Source: JAJRPT01 sp964465945 (GTDB lineage Bacteria; Bacteroidota; Ignavibacteria; Kapaibacteriales; UBA2268). Taken from it: a DNA stretch of 64,000 nucleotides. A program made the translations under genes and the position numbers. The notes under the pieces were generated by a model. The model did not search any database, was not told where the DNA came from, and saw only the letters and a list, made by a program, of their open reading frames with translations. Location: the NCBI GenBank assembly GCA_964465945.1, contig CAYXMM010000011.1, forward strand, positions 1 through 64,000, in the 5' to 3' direction. Of the stretch, positions 1 to 8,511 are shown one piece after another; position 1 is the stretch's first letter, and every line of letters begins with the position of its first letter.

Positions 1-614
1 TGCAAAAGCAACAGAAAGAGATTATGAATTTATATGGCGAATATGGTGTTAACCCAATGGGTGGCTGCTTCCCTACTTTGCTTCAAATGCCTATCTTATA
101 TACATTATGGACTGTATTTAGAACAAATCTTAATTTAAGACAATCAGATTTTGCTTTTTGGATTCATGATTTATCAATTCCTGATACTATAGTTGATTTT
201 GGCTTTTCATTTATGGGGCTTAAATCAATATCCGGATTAGCTTTACTAATGGGTGTAACGATGTTTATACAACAAAAATTAACAATTACTGACCCAAGAC
301 AAAAAAGCTTAATTTATGTTATGCCAATTATGTTTACACTAATGTTTTCAAGTTTTCCTTCTGGATTAAACCTTTACTACTTTATGTTTAACTTAATTGG
401 GATTGGGCAACAGATATACATAAATCAGTATTCAAGCAAAACATTGACATTAGAGCAAATGAAACAATCTCCGAAGAAAGAATCTTGGATGCAGAAGAAA
501 ATGAAGCAAGCGCAAGAAATGGCAGAGATGCAGCAAAAAGGTCAACTTGGAGGTCCTAATTTAAGCAAATATATGAAAGACCCAAAAAGACGTGATACTA
601 AAAAGAAAAAGTAA
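1..614 (+). CDS. yidC: Membrane protein insertase YidC, C-terminal part (5' truncated by window edge)
   Basis: YidC/Oxa1 inserts and folds inner-membrane proteins with or without SecYEG. The open frame continues to the left edge (base 3 is the first full codon), so the ATG at base 24 is internal and the gene begins outside the window. The visible part has the hallmark LYGEYGVNP motif directly followed by GGCFPTLLQMPI. Hydrophobic segments follow (about residues 70-85 and 97-130 counted from base 24), then a lysine-rich cytoplasmic tail ending in KKKK, as is usual in this family. A bidirectional hairpin follows immediately. The family assignment is secure; only the missing N-terminus is uncertain. 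Confidence 0.95.
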   Translation, partial: QKQQKEIMNLYGEYGVNPMGGCFPTLLQMPILYTLWTVFRTNLNLRQSDFAFWIHDLSIPDTIVDFGFSFMGLKSISGLALLMGVTMFIQQKLTITDPRQKSLIYVMPIMFTLMFSSFPSGLNLYYFMFNLIGIGQQIYINQYSSKTLTLEQMKQSPKKESWMQKKMKQAQEMAEMQQKGQLGGPNLSKYMKDPKRRDTKKKK

Positions 615-620
615 AAAAGA

Positions 621-650
621 AAAGCCGAATTAGTATTCGGCTATTTTTTT
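621..650 (+). terminator. Bidirectional intrinsic terminator between yidC and the L,D-transpeptidase
   Basis: An 8-bp perfect stem (AGCCGAAT at 623-630, ATTCGGCT at 635-642) with a TAGT loop is followed by a T-run on the plus strand. It is preceded by an A-rich stretch that gives a T-run on the minus strand. It serves the converging yidC and L,D-transpeptidase genes, and the latter's stop codon lies inside the stem. Confidence 0.85.
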
Positions 651-1819
651 ATTGAATCTTTCGGTTCTAACTCTTTTAAATTATTTTTTATTTCTTCAAT
701 ATTTGTTTGAGGATTAGCATTTAATTCTAATTTCTTTTTTAAGGAATCGGCTTTCATTTTCTTTAGTTTTGCATACCGTTTTTCTCTTCGTAATTTATTA
801 AAATCCACAGAAGCGGTTAGTTTAATATGACCTGCAATTATTCCTCTTGCTCGAAGTGTATCTTCTGCGGCTTTATATCTTTTTCGATTTGGTATCCAAT
901 TTCTAACTGACTCGGGGATTTGTGAAATAGGAATAAAAGCTTCTTCGACTTCCATTGGGTCATAGTCTAATATAAAAGGTCGTTCTTTATTATTTTTTAG
1001 GAGTTGCCAAGGACCGGATTTGCGAGCAGAATAATCAGGTACGCCAAATATTACAACAGGGGTGCCAGAAAGCCAAACTTGTTCTCCATTTTCAATTTTA
1101 ACACCTTTGCCCCAGTAGTAGAGCCATTTTGCATCTGTCATTGACTGGCGGATACAAGAGTGAGAAACAGGAAAGCCAGGCATTTCATATTGATGAAAAG
1201 CATTTCCTGCATATCGATGAAAATTAAATGTAAACGGCATAACCCAATGAGTATCAAGCGATGAGTGCCTTTTAAGTTCTTTCCAAACAAGTGCATATCG
1301 ACCAGGATAGGTTGGAGTTCGTTCTTTTCCTGTATTGCAAGCTGCATAACGAACCAATTTCCCATTTTCGTAGCAACCATAAGCTTGATAATAATTTGAA
1401 ACCATAATTAGTTTATCTATATCGACGGCTTCTGGATAAAAATAAGGAAAACAAGAATATGCTAAATTGTCTTCTACAATTTTATCAGGAATTACGCACG
1501 TATCCCCTACTCTTAGAAATTTTGTTTCTTTTCTATTTAGTGTAATAAAAACGTGATTATTTAATAAGTTATCTTTTTTATTTCCATATTTTTCTAAAAT
1601 TTCTGTGAGTTGTTTTCTATTTTTAATGACAATTACATCATAATTGATTTTGTCATAATCGTCATAGGAATCAATAAGTTTTTTTCGCGATTCAGGGTCT
1701 AAATAAATTTTCTTTTTTTTGTGGTTACTTTCATCGTTCCCACCGAAGCCAAGTTCGGACTTTTTTTGTTCGGTGCAGGAAAGCAAAATTGCAAAAAATA
1801 TAAATGTGTATTTATTCAT
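641..1819 (-). CDS. L,D-transpeptidase (YkuD/ErfK family) lipoprotein
   Basis: This is a predicted envelope lipoprotein that would form 3-3 peptidoglycan cross-links or anchor proteins to the wall. The N-terminus is a lipoprotein signal with lipobox LLSC (Cys15). The YkuD catalytic signature is present as HSCIR (residues 220-224, nucleophile Cys222) with an upstream His209; the usual SHGCIRL appears here as SHSCIRQ. At 392 aa it has a long N-terminal region and a Lys/Glu-rich helical C-terminal tail after about residue 300. Its ATG overlaps the panC stop (4-bp ATGA), so the two are probably co-transcribed. The exact substrate cannot be told from sequence. Confidence 0.88.
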   Translation of the reverse strand: MNKYTFIFFAILLSCTEQKKSELGFGGNDESNHKKKKIYLDPESRKKLIDSYDDYDKINYDVIVIKNRKQLTEILEKYGNKKDNLLNNHVFITLNRKETKFLRVGDTCVIPDKIVEDNLAYSCFPYFYPEAVDIDKLIMVSNYYQAYGCYENGKLVRYAACNTGKERTPTYPGRYALVWKELKRHSSLDTHWVMPFTFNFHRYAGNAFHQYEMPGFPVSHSCIRQSMTDAKWLYYWGKGVKIENGEQVWLSGTPVVIFGVPDYSARKSGPWQLLKNNKERPFILDYDPMEVEEAFIPISQIPESVRNWIPNRKRYKAAEDTLRARGIIAGHIKLTASVDFNKLRREKRYAKLKKMKADSLKKKLELNANPQTNIEEIKNNLKELEPKDSIKK

Positions 1820-2667
1820 ATAATAACAATTGAATTATCAATTAATCGAGTTTTATTCAAAAATACTGCCAAAAGTAAAACAACTTTATCGCCTTTTAAA
1901 AATAATTCTGGTTGAGATAAATCTTCAGCGAGGGCAATCGAAGCATAATCTATTTTAATTTCCGGGACTTCTCTTAGTTTCTTGTGCATAACAGCATTGA
2001 TAGTCTTTCGATTTCTCTCCCCTTCTGAAATTGCTTTTTTTGCTTCTTCCATTGCTAAGAATAAAATACTGCTTTTCTTTCTATCTTCTACTGAAAGGTA
2101 TTGATTTCTTGAACTTCTTGCTAAACCATCTGGTTCGCGAATTGTTGGCTCCATATAAAATTCAATAGGTAGATGTAAATCAGAAATAATCTGCTTTATT
2201 ACTAAGCATTGTTGGTAATCCTTTTGACCGAAAACTACTAAATCTGGCTCAACTATTAAGAATAACTTTGCACAAACGGTGGCTACACCTTCAAAAAATT
2301 GAGGACGAAATTCACCTTCAAAACTTTCAGTAATGTTATTTACTTTAATACTTGTTGAAAAGCCAACAGGATATATTTCTAAGGGACTGGGATAAAAAAT
2401 GAAATCTGCTCCATTTTTAATAGATAACTTTATGTCATCTTCTAAAGTTCGGGGGTATTTATCTAAATCTTCGTGCGGTGCAAATTGTTTAGGATTAACA
2501 AAGATAGAAACAATCACAACATCAGATAATTCTTTTGCTTTTCTTATCAATGAAAGGTGTCCTTCGTGTAAAGCTCCCATAGTTGGAACGAAACCAACTT
2601 TCAAACCTTCTTTTCTTGCTTTTCTACTAATTTCTCTAATATTGCTTATTTTTTCAATAAAATTCAT
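1816..2667 (-). CDS. panC: Pantothenate synthetase
   Basis: PanC condenses pantoate and beta-alanine with ATP to make pantothenate, the coenzyme A precursor, in the cytosol. The protein has the family's TMGALHEGH block (nucleotide-binding HEGH at residues 34-37), SIFVNPKQF, the GQKDYQQ segment, and the C-terminal ARSSRNQYLS loop corresponding to the KMSKS-like site. At 283 aa it is full length. It is the first gene of a two-gene minus-strand unit with the L,D-transpeptidase and is divergent from the acidic repeat protein. No other pantothenate gene is nearby. Confidence 0.97.
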   Translation of the reverse strand: MNFIEKISNIREISRKARKEGLKVGFVPTMGALHEGHLSLIRKAKELSDVVIVSIFVNPKQFAPHEDLDKYPRTLEDDIKLSIKNGADFIFYPSPLEIYPVGFSTSIKVNNITESFEGEFRPQFFEGVATVCAKLFLIVEPDLVVFGQKDYQQCLVIKQIISDLHLPIEFYMEPTIREPDGLARSSRNQYLSVEDRKKSSILFLAMEEAKKAISEGERNRKTINAVMHKKLREVPEIKIDYASIALAEDLSQPELFLKGDKVVLLLAVFLNKTRLIDNSIVII

Positions 2668-2741
2668 TAATTTTCCCTTTAATTTTTTAAACTTAATAAA
2701 ATTTAATTAAATTGTAAAATATATTATTTATTTTTTAAAAT

Positions 2742-4255
2742 ATGTTTCAAAATTACATTGACAAATATTATTCTTTCTTAGAACTTAACCTTTCAGATGA
2801 TGATGTAAATTTATCAGAATATGTTGGTTCTAATTTGGCAACATTGCCGATAAATCGCTTTATAAATTCTGAAATTTCTAGAATTGTAAGTGCTAACATT
2901 GACCAAATTAGAAACCAGAGTATTTTCGACCAAAGTAATGCTGATTTACTTCGCTTGATAAATAGATTGGAAGATGAATTACAAAATTCAGTTTTACTTA
3001 GCAATTATGATTTCAAACTTTTTCTGAAAAATATTATTGAAATTAGATTTAATTTTATTTGCAGACCATTAACTACAATATCGCATATTGCTTATAGTAA
3101 CAAATCTGAATTGACTATCCTGGAGCTTCAAACATTATTTGAATTTTTTGAAGAGTATAGATATTTGTTAGAAGGACTAAGCGAATGGTATGAGAATAAT
3201 CTTGATAAATCATTTCTAATTAAAACAGAATTTGATGAATTAATAAAAGAAATTGATGATGATTATATCTATAATTTAGAGAAATCAGAATTTATTTCAT
3301 TGTTTGATGTATTTTTTCAATTATTTTCATTTGATGGATTAATTAATGCAGAAGAGATTGAAATACCTATTGAATCATTAATTATATATTTTAGTGAAAA
3401 AGGTATTGTTCCAATTTTAGACAAATTAGAAGAGTTTTATAATATCAATAAAAGATTAGTTTCAAAAGAAGACATTATTTCATTAATTGATAATTTAATA
3501 GATAATAGCGAAGTTGCAGGTGTTACAGATTTAGAGGATTTTGAACTTAATGATGATGATGAAAAAGAAAATCTAGATTTAGTGGATTTTGAACTTAATA
3601 AAGATGATTTGGATTCGCTTGAAACTGANNNNNNNNNNNNNNNNNNNNNNNNNNNNNNNNNNNNNNNNNNNNNNNNNNNNNNNNNNNNNNNNNNNNNNNN
3701 NNNNNNNNNNNNNNNNNNNNNNNNNNNNTTGAAACTGAGTATTCTGATATGTTGAGTTTAGGTGATGATGAAAAAGAAAGTTTGGAGTTAGTGGATTTTG
3801 AACTTAATAAAGATGATTTGGATTCGCTTGAAACTGAGTATTCTGATATGTTGAGTTTAGGTGATGATGAAAAAGAAAGTTTAGATTTAGTGGATTTTGA
3901 ACTTAATAAAGATGATTTGGATTCGCTTGAAACTGAGTATTCTGATATGTTGAGTTTAGGTGATGATGAAAAAGAAAGTTTGGAGTTAGTGGATTTTGAA
4001 CTTAATGATGATGATTTGGATTCGCTTGAAACTGAGTATTCTGATATGTTGAGTTTAGGTAATGATGAAAAAGAAAGTTTAGATTTAGTGGATTTTGAAC
4101 TTAATGATGATGATTTGGATTCGCTCGAAACTGAGTATTCTGATGAATTGAGCTTAGGTGATGATGGAAAAGAATCATCGAAAGAAAAAGATAGTTCAGA
4201 CTTTATGCTTGAAGATTTTTATGATTTAGAAGAAGATGATGAAAAGGAAAAATAA
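2742..4255 (+). CDS. Uncharacterised acidic protein with 33-residue tandem repeats, interrupted by an assembly gap
   Basis: I do not recognise this protein. Residues 1-260 look mostly helical and soluble, without a signal peptide. They are followed by Asp/Glu-rich tandem repeats of 33 residues with core LVDFELNKDDLDSLET. The N gap at 3629-3728 falls inside the repeats and shifts the apparent frame by two. Restoring a gap of 89 plus any multiple of 99 bases puts both sides in one frame, so this is one gene with an unknown repeat number. The last repeat decays into an EEDDEKEK tail. The stop lies 4 bp before obgE, suggesting co-transcription. The function is unknown; a linear acidic interaction or ion-binding tail is only a guess. 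Confidence 0.75.
3629..3728. other. Assembly gap of 100 N inside coding repeats
   Basis: Exactly 100 unresolved bases stand here, a conventional filler length. The left edge ends and the right edge begins with the same 10 bases (TTGAAACTGA), part of the 99-bp repeat. The assembler evidently broke on the repeat, so the true size is unknown. Confidence 0.97.
3737..4132 (+). repeat. Four tandem 99-bp coding repeats (33 aa each)
   Basis: Units start at 3737, 3836, 3935 and 4034, each encoding a repeat that starts EYSDMLSLG and ends DDLDSLET. A degenerate fifth unit starts at 4133 and an earlier unit is visible before the gap (about 3550-3628). Units differ only at a few positions: Glu/Asp after KESL, Lys/Asp after FELN, and one Asp-to-Asn after SLG. 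Such near-identity suggests recent expansion or homogenisation. Confidence 0.95.
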
Positions 4256-4259
4256 ATAG

Positions 4260-5258
4260 ATGAAGTTTATAGATACAGCGCATATATATGTAAAATCGGG
4301 TGATGGCGGAGCAGGACATATAAGTTTTCGTAAAGAAAAGTTTGTTCCAAGAGGTGGTCCAGATGGAGGAAATGGCGGTAAAGGTGGAGATGTTACTTTT
4401 TTAGCAGATTCACAAATAAATACTCTGCTTGAATTTAATTTTAATAAGAAGTTTATTGCTCCGAATGGAAAAAGAGGTGGTAAATCTCGAAGAACAGGTA
4501 AAAATGGTGAAGACTTAATTATTAAAGTGCCAGTAGGAACTGAGGTTATAAACACTGAAACAGGAGATATGGTTGCCGATATTGTTGAAGATAATCAAAG
4601 AGTTACAATAGCATTTGGTGGAATTGGTGGCAAAGGTAATAATGAATTTAAAACGGCAACAAGACAAGCTCCACGTTTTGCTCAACCAGGTATACCCGGA
4701 GAGGAATATTTTTTAGAGTTACAATTAAAATTGCTTGCTAATGTAGGAATTGTTGGCTATCCAAATGCTGGAAAATCGACTTTAATTTCAGCAATATCAG
4801 CAGCAAAACCAAAAATTGCTGATTACCCATTTACAACTTTAGTTCCGAATTTAGGGGTAGTGAAGTATGGGGAATATGATTCTTTTGTTGTAGCGGATAT
4901 TCCAGGAATTATCGAAGGAGCAGGAGAAGGAAAGGGATTGGGAATTCAATTTTTAAAACATATTGAAAGAACTTCGATTTTGCTTTATTTGCTTGATGCT
5001 AATTCAGAAACTATAAAGCAAGACTATACAAAATTGAAAAAAGAGCTTAAAAAATTTAATCCTGAAATGCTTGAGAAGAAGGAAATAATTGTTTTAAGTA
5101 AGTGGGATATTGTCGAGGAAGATAGAAAAAAAGAATTATTGAAATTAAAAATCAATAAAGTGAAACCTTTTATCATTTCAAGTGTTATTCATTTTGGATT
5201 AGATGACTTAATTAAAAAACTTTATTTTGAGGTAAAATCAGAACAGAATGACGAGTAA
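4260..5258 (+). CDS. obgE: GTPase Obg (CgtA)
   Basis: Obg is a conserved GTPase associated with the 50S subunit and stress signalling. The N-terminal Gly-rich Obg fold (residues 1-158) shows VKSGDGGAGHISFRKEK and GGPDGGNGGKGGD. The G domain follows with G1 GYPNAGKST (166-174), the TT of G2 in YPFTTLVP, and G3 DIPG (213-216). G4 is SKWD (280-283) instead of canonical NKxD, so guanine recognition uses a variant motif. There is no C-terminal extension (332 aa). It sits 4 bp after the acidic repeat gene and overlaps the next gene by 11 bp. Confidence 0.97.
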   Translation: MKFIDTAHIYVKSGDGGAGHISFRKEKFVPRGGPDGGNGGKGGDVTFLADSQINTLLEFNFNKKFIAPNGKRGGKSRRTGKNGEDLIIKVPVGTEVINTETGDMVADIVEDNQRVTIAFGGIGGKGNNEFKTATRQAPRFAQPGIPGEEYFLELQLKLLANVGIVGYPNAGKSTLISAISAAKPKIADYPFTTLVPNLGVVKYGEYDSFVVADIPGIIEGAGEGKGLGIQFLKHIERTSILLYLLDANSETIKQDYTKLKKELKKFNPEMLEKKEIIVLSKWDIVEEDRKKELLKLKINKVKPFIISSVIHFGLDDLIKKLYFEVKSEQNDE

Positions 5259-6933
5259 AAGAAAAATATTTTCTCTTTTATTTATAAGCTCTTGTATTTT
5301 AATAAATAATATGAGTTTGTATTCTTATGATTATATCAAAATAACAAATTCAATATATTCTGAGACTGACGCAGAATTAGTAATAAATCCTAAAAATCCA
5401 GCAAACTTAATATCTTCATCGTTACAACATAAGTATAGTTATGGCAAAGATAATTTTCTAAATGCAATAAGTTATAGTTTTGATAAAGGACTCACTTGGG
5501 AAAGATACCAAAATGAAGTTTTACCTAATGAAGACTATAGGATAATGATTGAAGGAAAAGATAATACACTTTTTTTCTCATCTGACGGAATAGCTCACTC
5601 AGTATGGACAAATACACTTGTAAAAACAGGAATTGGAGGTAATGATTCAATAATTCAATTAATTAATTATCATCGTTCTACTGATGGAGGTAAGACTTGG
5701 CTTGAATCAAACGAAAACTTTGGGAGAATAAACTCTAACTATGATGTTTCTAAAAGTTTTAATGGTTTAAAAGAGAATTTTAGATATTTGACCTTATTTG
5801 AATACGATAATAGCACATATATTTCATATTCATTACAAAAGTTAAGCACCGATGGTAACGATATGTTTGTTTTATTTGATGTAAACACACCTGAAAATAA
5901 ATACTACATACCTCTACCCGATTCACTTTACTATCTCGGAAATTATGATATAAAAATCAAGGATAACATTGCAAATATAGCTTTTGTTTCTTCACGATAT
6001 TTCTTAACTATAGAGTATATGCAATTTGACTTAGCAACTCAAAATATAATAAAAAGTGAGAAAATTGCAAGTATAAGTATTGCAGGAACAACGTTATTAC
6101 CTTATGTAATGTCGTACATATTACCTGGCTTTCCTCCTGACAAGATTGACCCAAAGCCATTAATTAATTTCATCAATGGTGAAGTAATTGTATCTTGGTA
6201 TGGAAATGAAGTTTCTGAAACTATGTTTAATCTACAAAAGAATAATATTTTTATTTCTAAGCAAAAGAACGGAACTTTCACAAAGCCAAAGAAAGTATTC
6301 CCAGATAGCGTTAATCATCAAATGCTTTACGACCTAAAAATTAATGATAATAATGTTATTGCTATTGATTATTATAATTTGAATGGTCCTTTTGAAAATT
6401 TTGATTATGACGTTTCTTTAAATTTCTTATTCTCAAAAGATGGAGGTGAAAGTTTTACTGCTCCTTTCACGTTTACCTCCGATTATAGTTTATTAAAAAC
6501 AAAAAATAAAAATTTTAACTACGGGATTGGTTATAGAAATTGTTTTGCAATAGATAATGAAAACATATATCTTTCTTGGGTTGATGGAAGTGAAAATAAT
6601 GGAAACACTGAAATAGTATTTAATACTTTTCCAGTTAATTTTGATTATAGTAATACGAATATAAATCTTTTGAATTTATCCGTTTCCAATTTATATCCTA
6701 ATCCATTTCAAGATGATATTAAAGCTGAGATATTCAATGATAAAATACAGAAAATCAAAATTGAAATGTATGACATTAATGGTAAATTTGTACGTTTATT
6801 GTTTAATGATGTCGTTAGTTTTGGTAAAAATACAATTAATTTGAAAGCAGATAATTTAGTCGGTGGTGATTATTTTTTAATTTGTAAATCAGACGAATCT
6901 ACTATCTTTAAAAAAATCATTAAAATTAAATAA
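5248..6933 (+). CDS. Secreted BNR/Asp-box protein with type IX secretion sorting domain
   Basis: The N-terminal hydrophobic segment (about residues 5-26) looks like a Sec signal peptide. Three Asp-box-like motifs of the sialidase-type beta-propeller are visible: SYSFDKGLTW (75-84), RSTDGGKTW (143-151) and FSKDGGESF (395-403). Residues 478-561 form a T9SS type A sorting domain (NLYPNP at 481-486, a YDINGK strand turn, GDYFL at 540-544, Lys-rich end). This is known to direct export across the outer membrane and surface attachment. No sialidase catalytic set was identified, so an enzyme name is not justified. Its start overlaps obgE by 11 bp and its stop overlaps rsmE. Confidence 0.85.
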   Translation: MTSKRKIFSLLFISSCILINNMSLYSYDYIKITNSIYSETDAELVINPKNPANLISSSLQHKYSYGKDNFLNAISYSFDKGLTWERYQNEVLPNEDYRIMIEGKDNTLFFSSDGIAHSVWTNTLVKTGIGGNDSIIQLINYHRSTDGGKTWLESNENFGRINSNYDVSKSFNGLKENFRYLTLFEYDNSTYISYSLQKLSTDGNDMFVLFDVNTPENKYYIPLPDSLYYLGNYDIKIKDNIANIAFVSSRYFLTIEYMQFDLATQNIIKSEKIASISIAGTTLLPYVMSYILPGFPPDKIDPKPLINFINGEVIVSWYGNEVSETMFNLQKNNIFISKQKNGTFTKPKKVFPDSVNHQMLYDLKINDNNVIAIDYYNLNGPFENFDYDVSLNFLFSKDGGESFTAPFTFTSDYSLLKTKNKNFNYGIGYRNCFAIDNENIYLSWVDGSENNGNTEIVFNTFPVNFDYSNTNINLLNLSVSNLYPNPFQDDIKAEIFNDKIQKIKIEMYDINGKFVRLLFNDVVSFGKNTINLKADNLVGGDYFLICKSDESTIFKKIIKIK

Positions 6934-7610
6934 TGAGTGCATTTTACTATCCTTTTTATTTTGAAGCGTCAGACATAATAACAATTACTGGAGATGAGTT
7001 CAATCATCTTAAAGTTAAAAGGCAATTAGAAAAATCAATTAAAATCACAAATGGACTTGGGTTGTTTGCTATTGCCGAGCCAATAAACATAGAGAAAAAC
7101 TCATTAGATTTGAAAATTATAAAAGTCTTACTTAATTTTAATGAAAATAAATTTCATTCAACTTTATTTTTTGGATTAATTGACGATAAAAATAGAATAG
7201 AGTTTATAATTGAAAAAGCAACAGAGTTAGGGGTGAATGAAATATTTCCACTAATTTGTGAATTTTCTCAATTTCCTAAGTTTGATTTGGCAAGGAATGA
7301 AAAGAAGGCAATTTCTGCAATTAAGCAAAGCGAGAGGTCAGTTATGCCAAAAATTTATCAACCAATTAAATTTAAAGAAGTTGAATTTTTAATTGCAAAT
7401 TATAAACATAAGTATCTTGCAGATTTTGATGGTGATGATGTGATTCGTTCTTCCGATGGGAAGGTGGCATTTTTTGTAGGACCGGAAGGTGGGTTCTCAA
7501 GCAAAGAAAAGGAATTTTTACAAATGAATTGTGAAAGTGTTAAATTATCTAATTCTGTTTTAAGAACTGAAACTGCATGTATTTCTATATTTCAAAAAAT
7601 TAAATTATGA
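6933..7610 (+). CDS. rsmE: 16S rRNA (uracil1498-N3)-methyltransferase RsmE
   Basis: RsmE methylates N3 of U1498 in 16S rRNA using SAM and has a trefoil-knot SPOUT fold. The diagnostic knot motifs are VGPEGGFS (182-189) and LSNSVLRTETA (205-215), preceded by IEKATELGVNEI. The length (225 aa) is slightly short but complete. The start uses a TAATG overlap with the T9SS cargo gene, and its TGA stop overlaps the next ATG, so translation is coupled within the 4260-8041 operon. Confidence 0.95.
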   Translation: MSAFYYPFYFEASDIITITGDEFNHLKVKRQLEKSIKITNGLGLFAIAEPINIEKNSLDLKIIKVLLNFNENKFHSTLFFGLIDDKNRIEFIIEKATELGVNEIFPLICEFSQFPKFDLARNEKKAISAIKQSERSVMPKIYQPIKFKEVEFLIANYKHKYLADFDGDDVIRSSDGKVAFFVGPEGGFSSKEKEFLQMNCESVKLSNSVLRTETACISIFQKIKL

Positions 7611-8041
7611 TATTAGAATGGTTTAAGTGTAAGGATGTTGATTGGTGTGAACTAACTAAGGTTGACATTGAACATGAATATGTGAAAGAAAGTATAGGCG
7701 TTTATGTGTGCTGGACTGGAACTCCTATTGATAATTCTTCAAAGATACTCAAAGTAGGCAAAGGATTCATTTACGATGAAATAGTTGAACTTAGAAAAGA
7801 AGAAGCTATTTTAGCATTTGCATCAAAGGGGGTTTATTTCTCTTGGGCAAGATGCGCTACTTATCAATTAGATAGAATAGAAGTTTTTTTGACAAATCAT
7901 TTTAAGCCATTAATTAAAAATCTAGATTTACCAAAAGCTAAACCAAAAAAAGTTAGTTTACCTTGGGACGAAGAAGAGATTCGTAGATTGAAAGCCCAAT
8001 TAGAAAAGCCAAGCTACACAGCAAGTCCAAAAGAAGGATAG
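7607..8041 (+). CDS. Small GIY-YIG-like domain protein, function unknown
   Basis: The ATG overlaps the rsmE stop (ATGA). The 144-aa product has GVYVCWTG (31-38), VGKG (50-53), an Arg (63) and an Arg-Ile-Glu before FLTNHFKPLI (Glu92). This order resembles the GIY-YIG nuclease fold: GVYV strand, YVGKG strand, catalytic Arg, metal-binding Glu, then a Pro-containing loop. Whether it is catalytic is unclear because the second-strand Tyr is Val here. The tail (110-144) is Lys/Pro/Glu-rich. The family link comes from motif reading, not a search. Confidence 0.6.
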   Translation: MILEWFKCKDVDWCELTKVDIEHEYVKESIGVYVCWTGTPIDNSSKILKVGKGFIYDEIVELRKEEAILAFASKGVYFSWARCATYQLDRIEVFLTNHFKPLIKNLDLPKAKPKKVSLPWDEEEIRRLKAQLEKPSYTASPKEG

Positions 8042-8062
8042 AATATTATGATAAAATATTTT

Positions 8063-8488
8063 TTAATCTGTATTTCTTATTACGTGTTTAACTACACCTT
8101 GTATATCGAATTTAAAGAATTCGGAAAGTTCGAGGGGTAAAAATTTATCGTTTGAAGAAAATAAGTATGCTTTGTTTTCAACAATTTTAAATGTCTTTAC
8201 TGTCATTTCTCCATTGAGTGATGAAACAACTATATCGCCATCTTTTGCTTTTTGCTTTTTATCTACAATTAGGATATCGCCATCTAAAATCATACTTCCA
8301 ATCATTGAATCGCCATTGACTTTTACTAAAAACACATTATCTGGATTAGGAATAAGCATATCATTCAGGTCGATTCGTTCTGAATTTATTTTAGTTGATA
8401 ATTGCTTATTTAATTTTGTAGATGCTTTTAAAATAGGCGCTTCAAAATTAAATTTGTTATCTACTTTTAATATTTTAGATACTTTCAT
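8063..8488 (-). CDS. UmuD-like S24 peptidase (LexA/UmuD family) without DNA-binding domain
   Basis: The 141-aa protein is nearly collinear with UmuD: RIDLNDMLI, VNGDSM with Ser61, DGDILIVD, DGDIVV and EMTVKTF with Lys98. The Ser-Lys spacing of 37 equals that of UmuD. There is no N-terminal helix-turn-helix, so it is not LexA. A clear Cys-Gly or Ala-Gly autocleavage site is not evident in residues 10-30. umuC/dinB, the usual partner, is not adjacent, which leaves a DNA-damage role unproven. The next minus-strand gene upstream starts at 9501, leaving a 23-bp gap to this one, so co-transcription with it is likely. Confidence 0.82.
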   Translation of the reverse strand: MKVSKILKVDNKFNFEAPILKASTKLNKQLSTKINSERIDLNDMLIPNPDNVFLVKVNGDSMIGSMILDGDILIVDKKQKAKDGDIVVSSLNGEMTVKTFKIVENKAYLFSSNDKFLPLELSEFFKFDIQGVVKHVIRNTD

Positions 8489-8511
8489 AATTGTTAAATT
8501 TTATAAAATTT

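Noticed and set aside
3749..4255. Separate gene starting at the ATG inside the acidic repeats
   Set aside because: The ATG is an internal Met of the repeat unit; correcting the gap length joins both parts into one frame.
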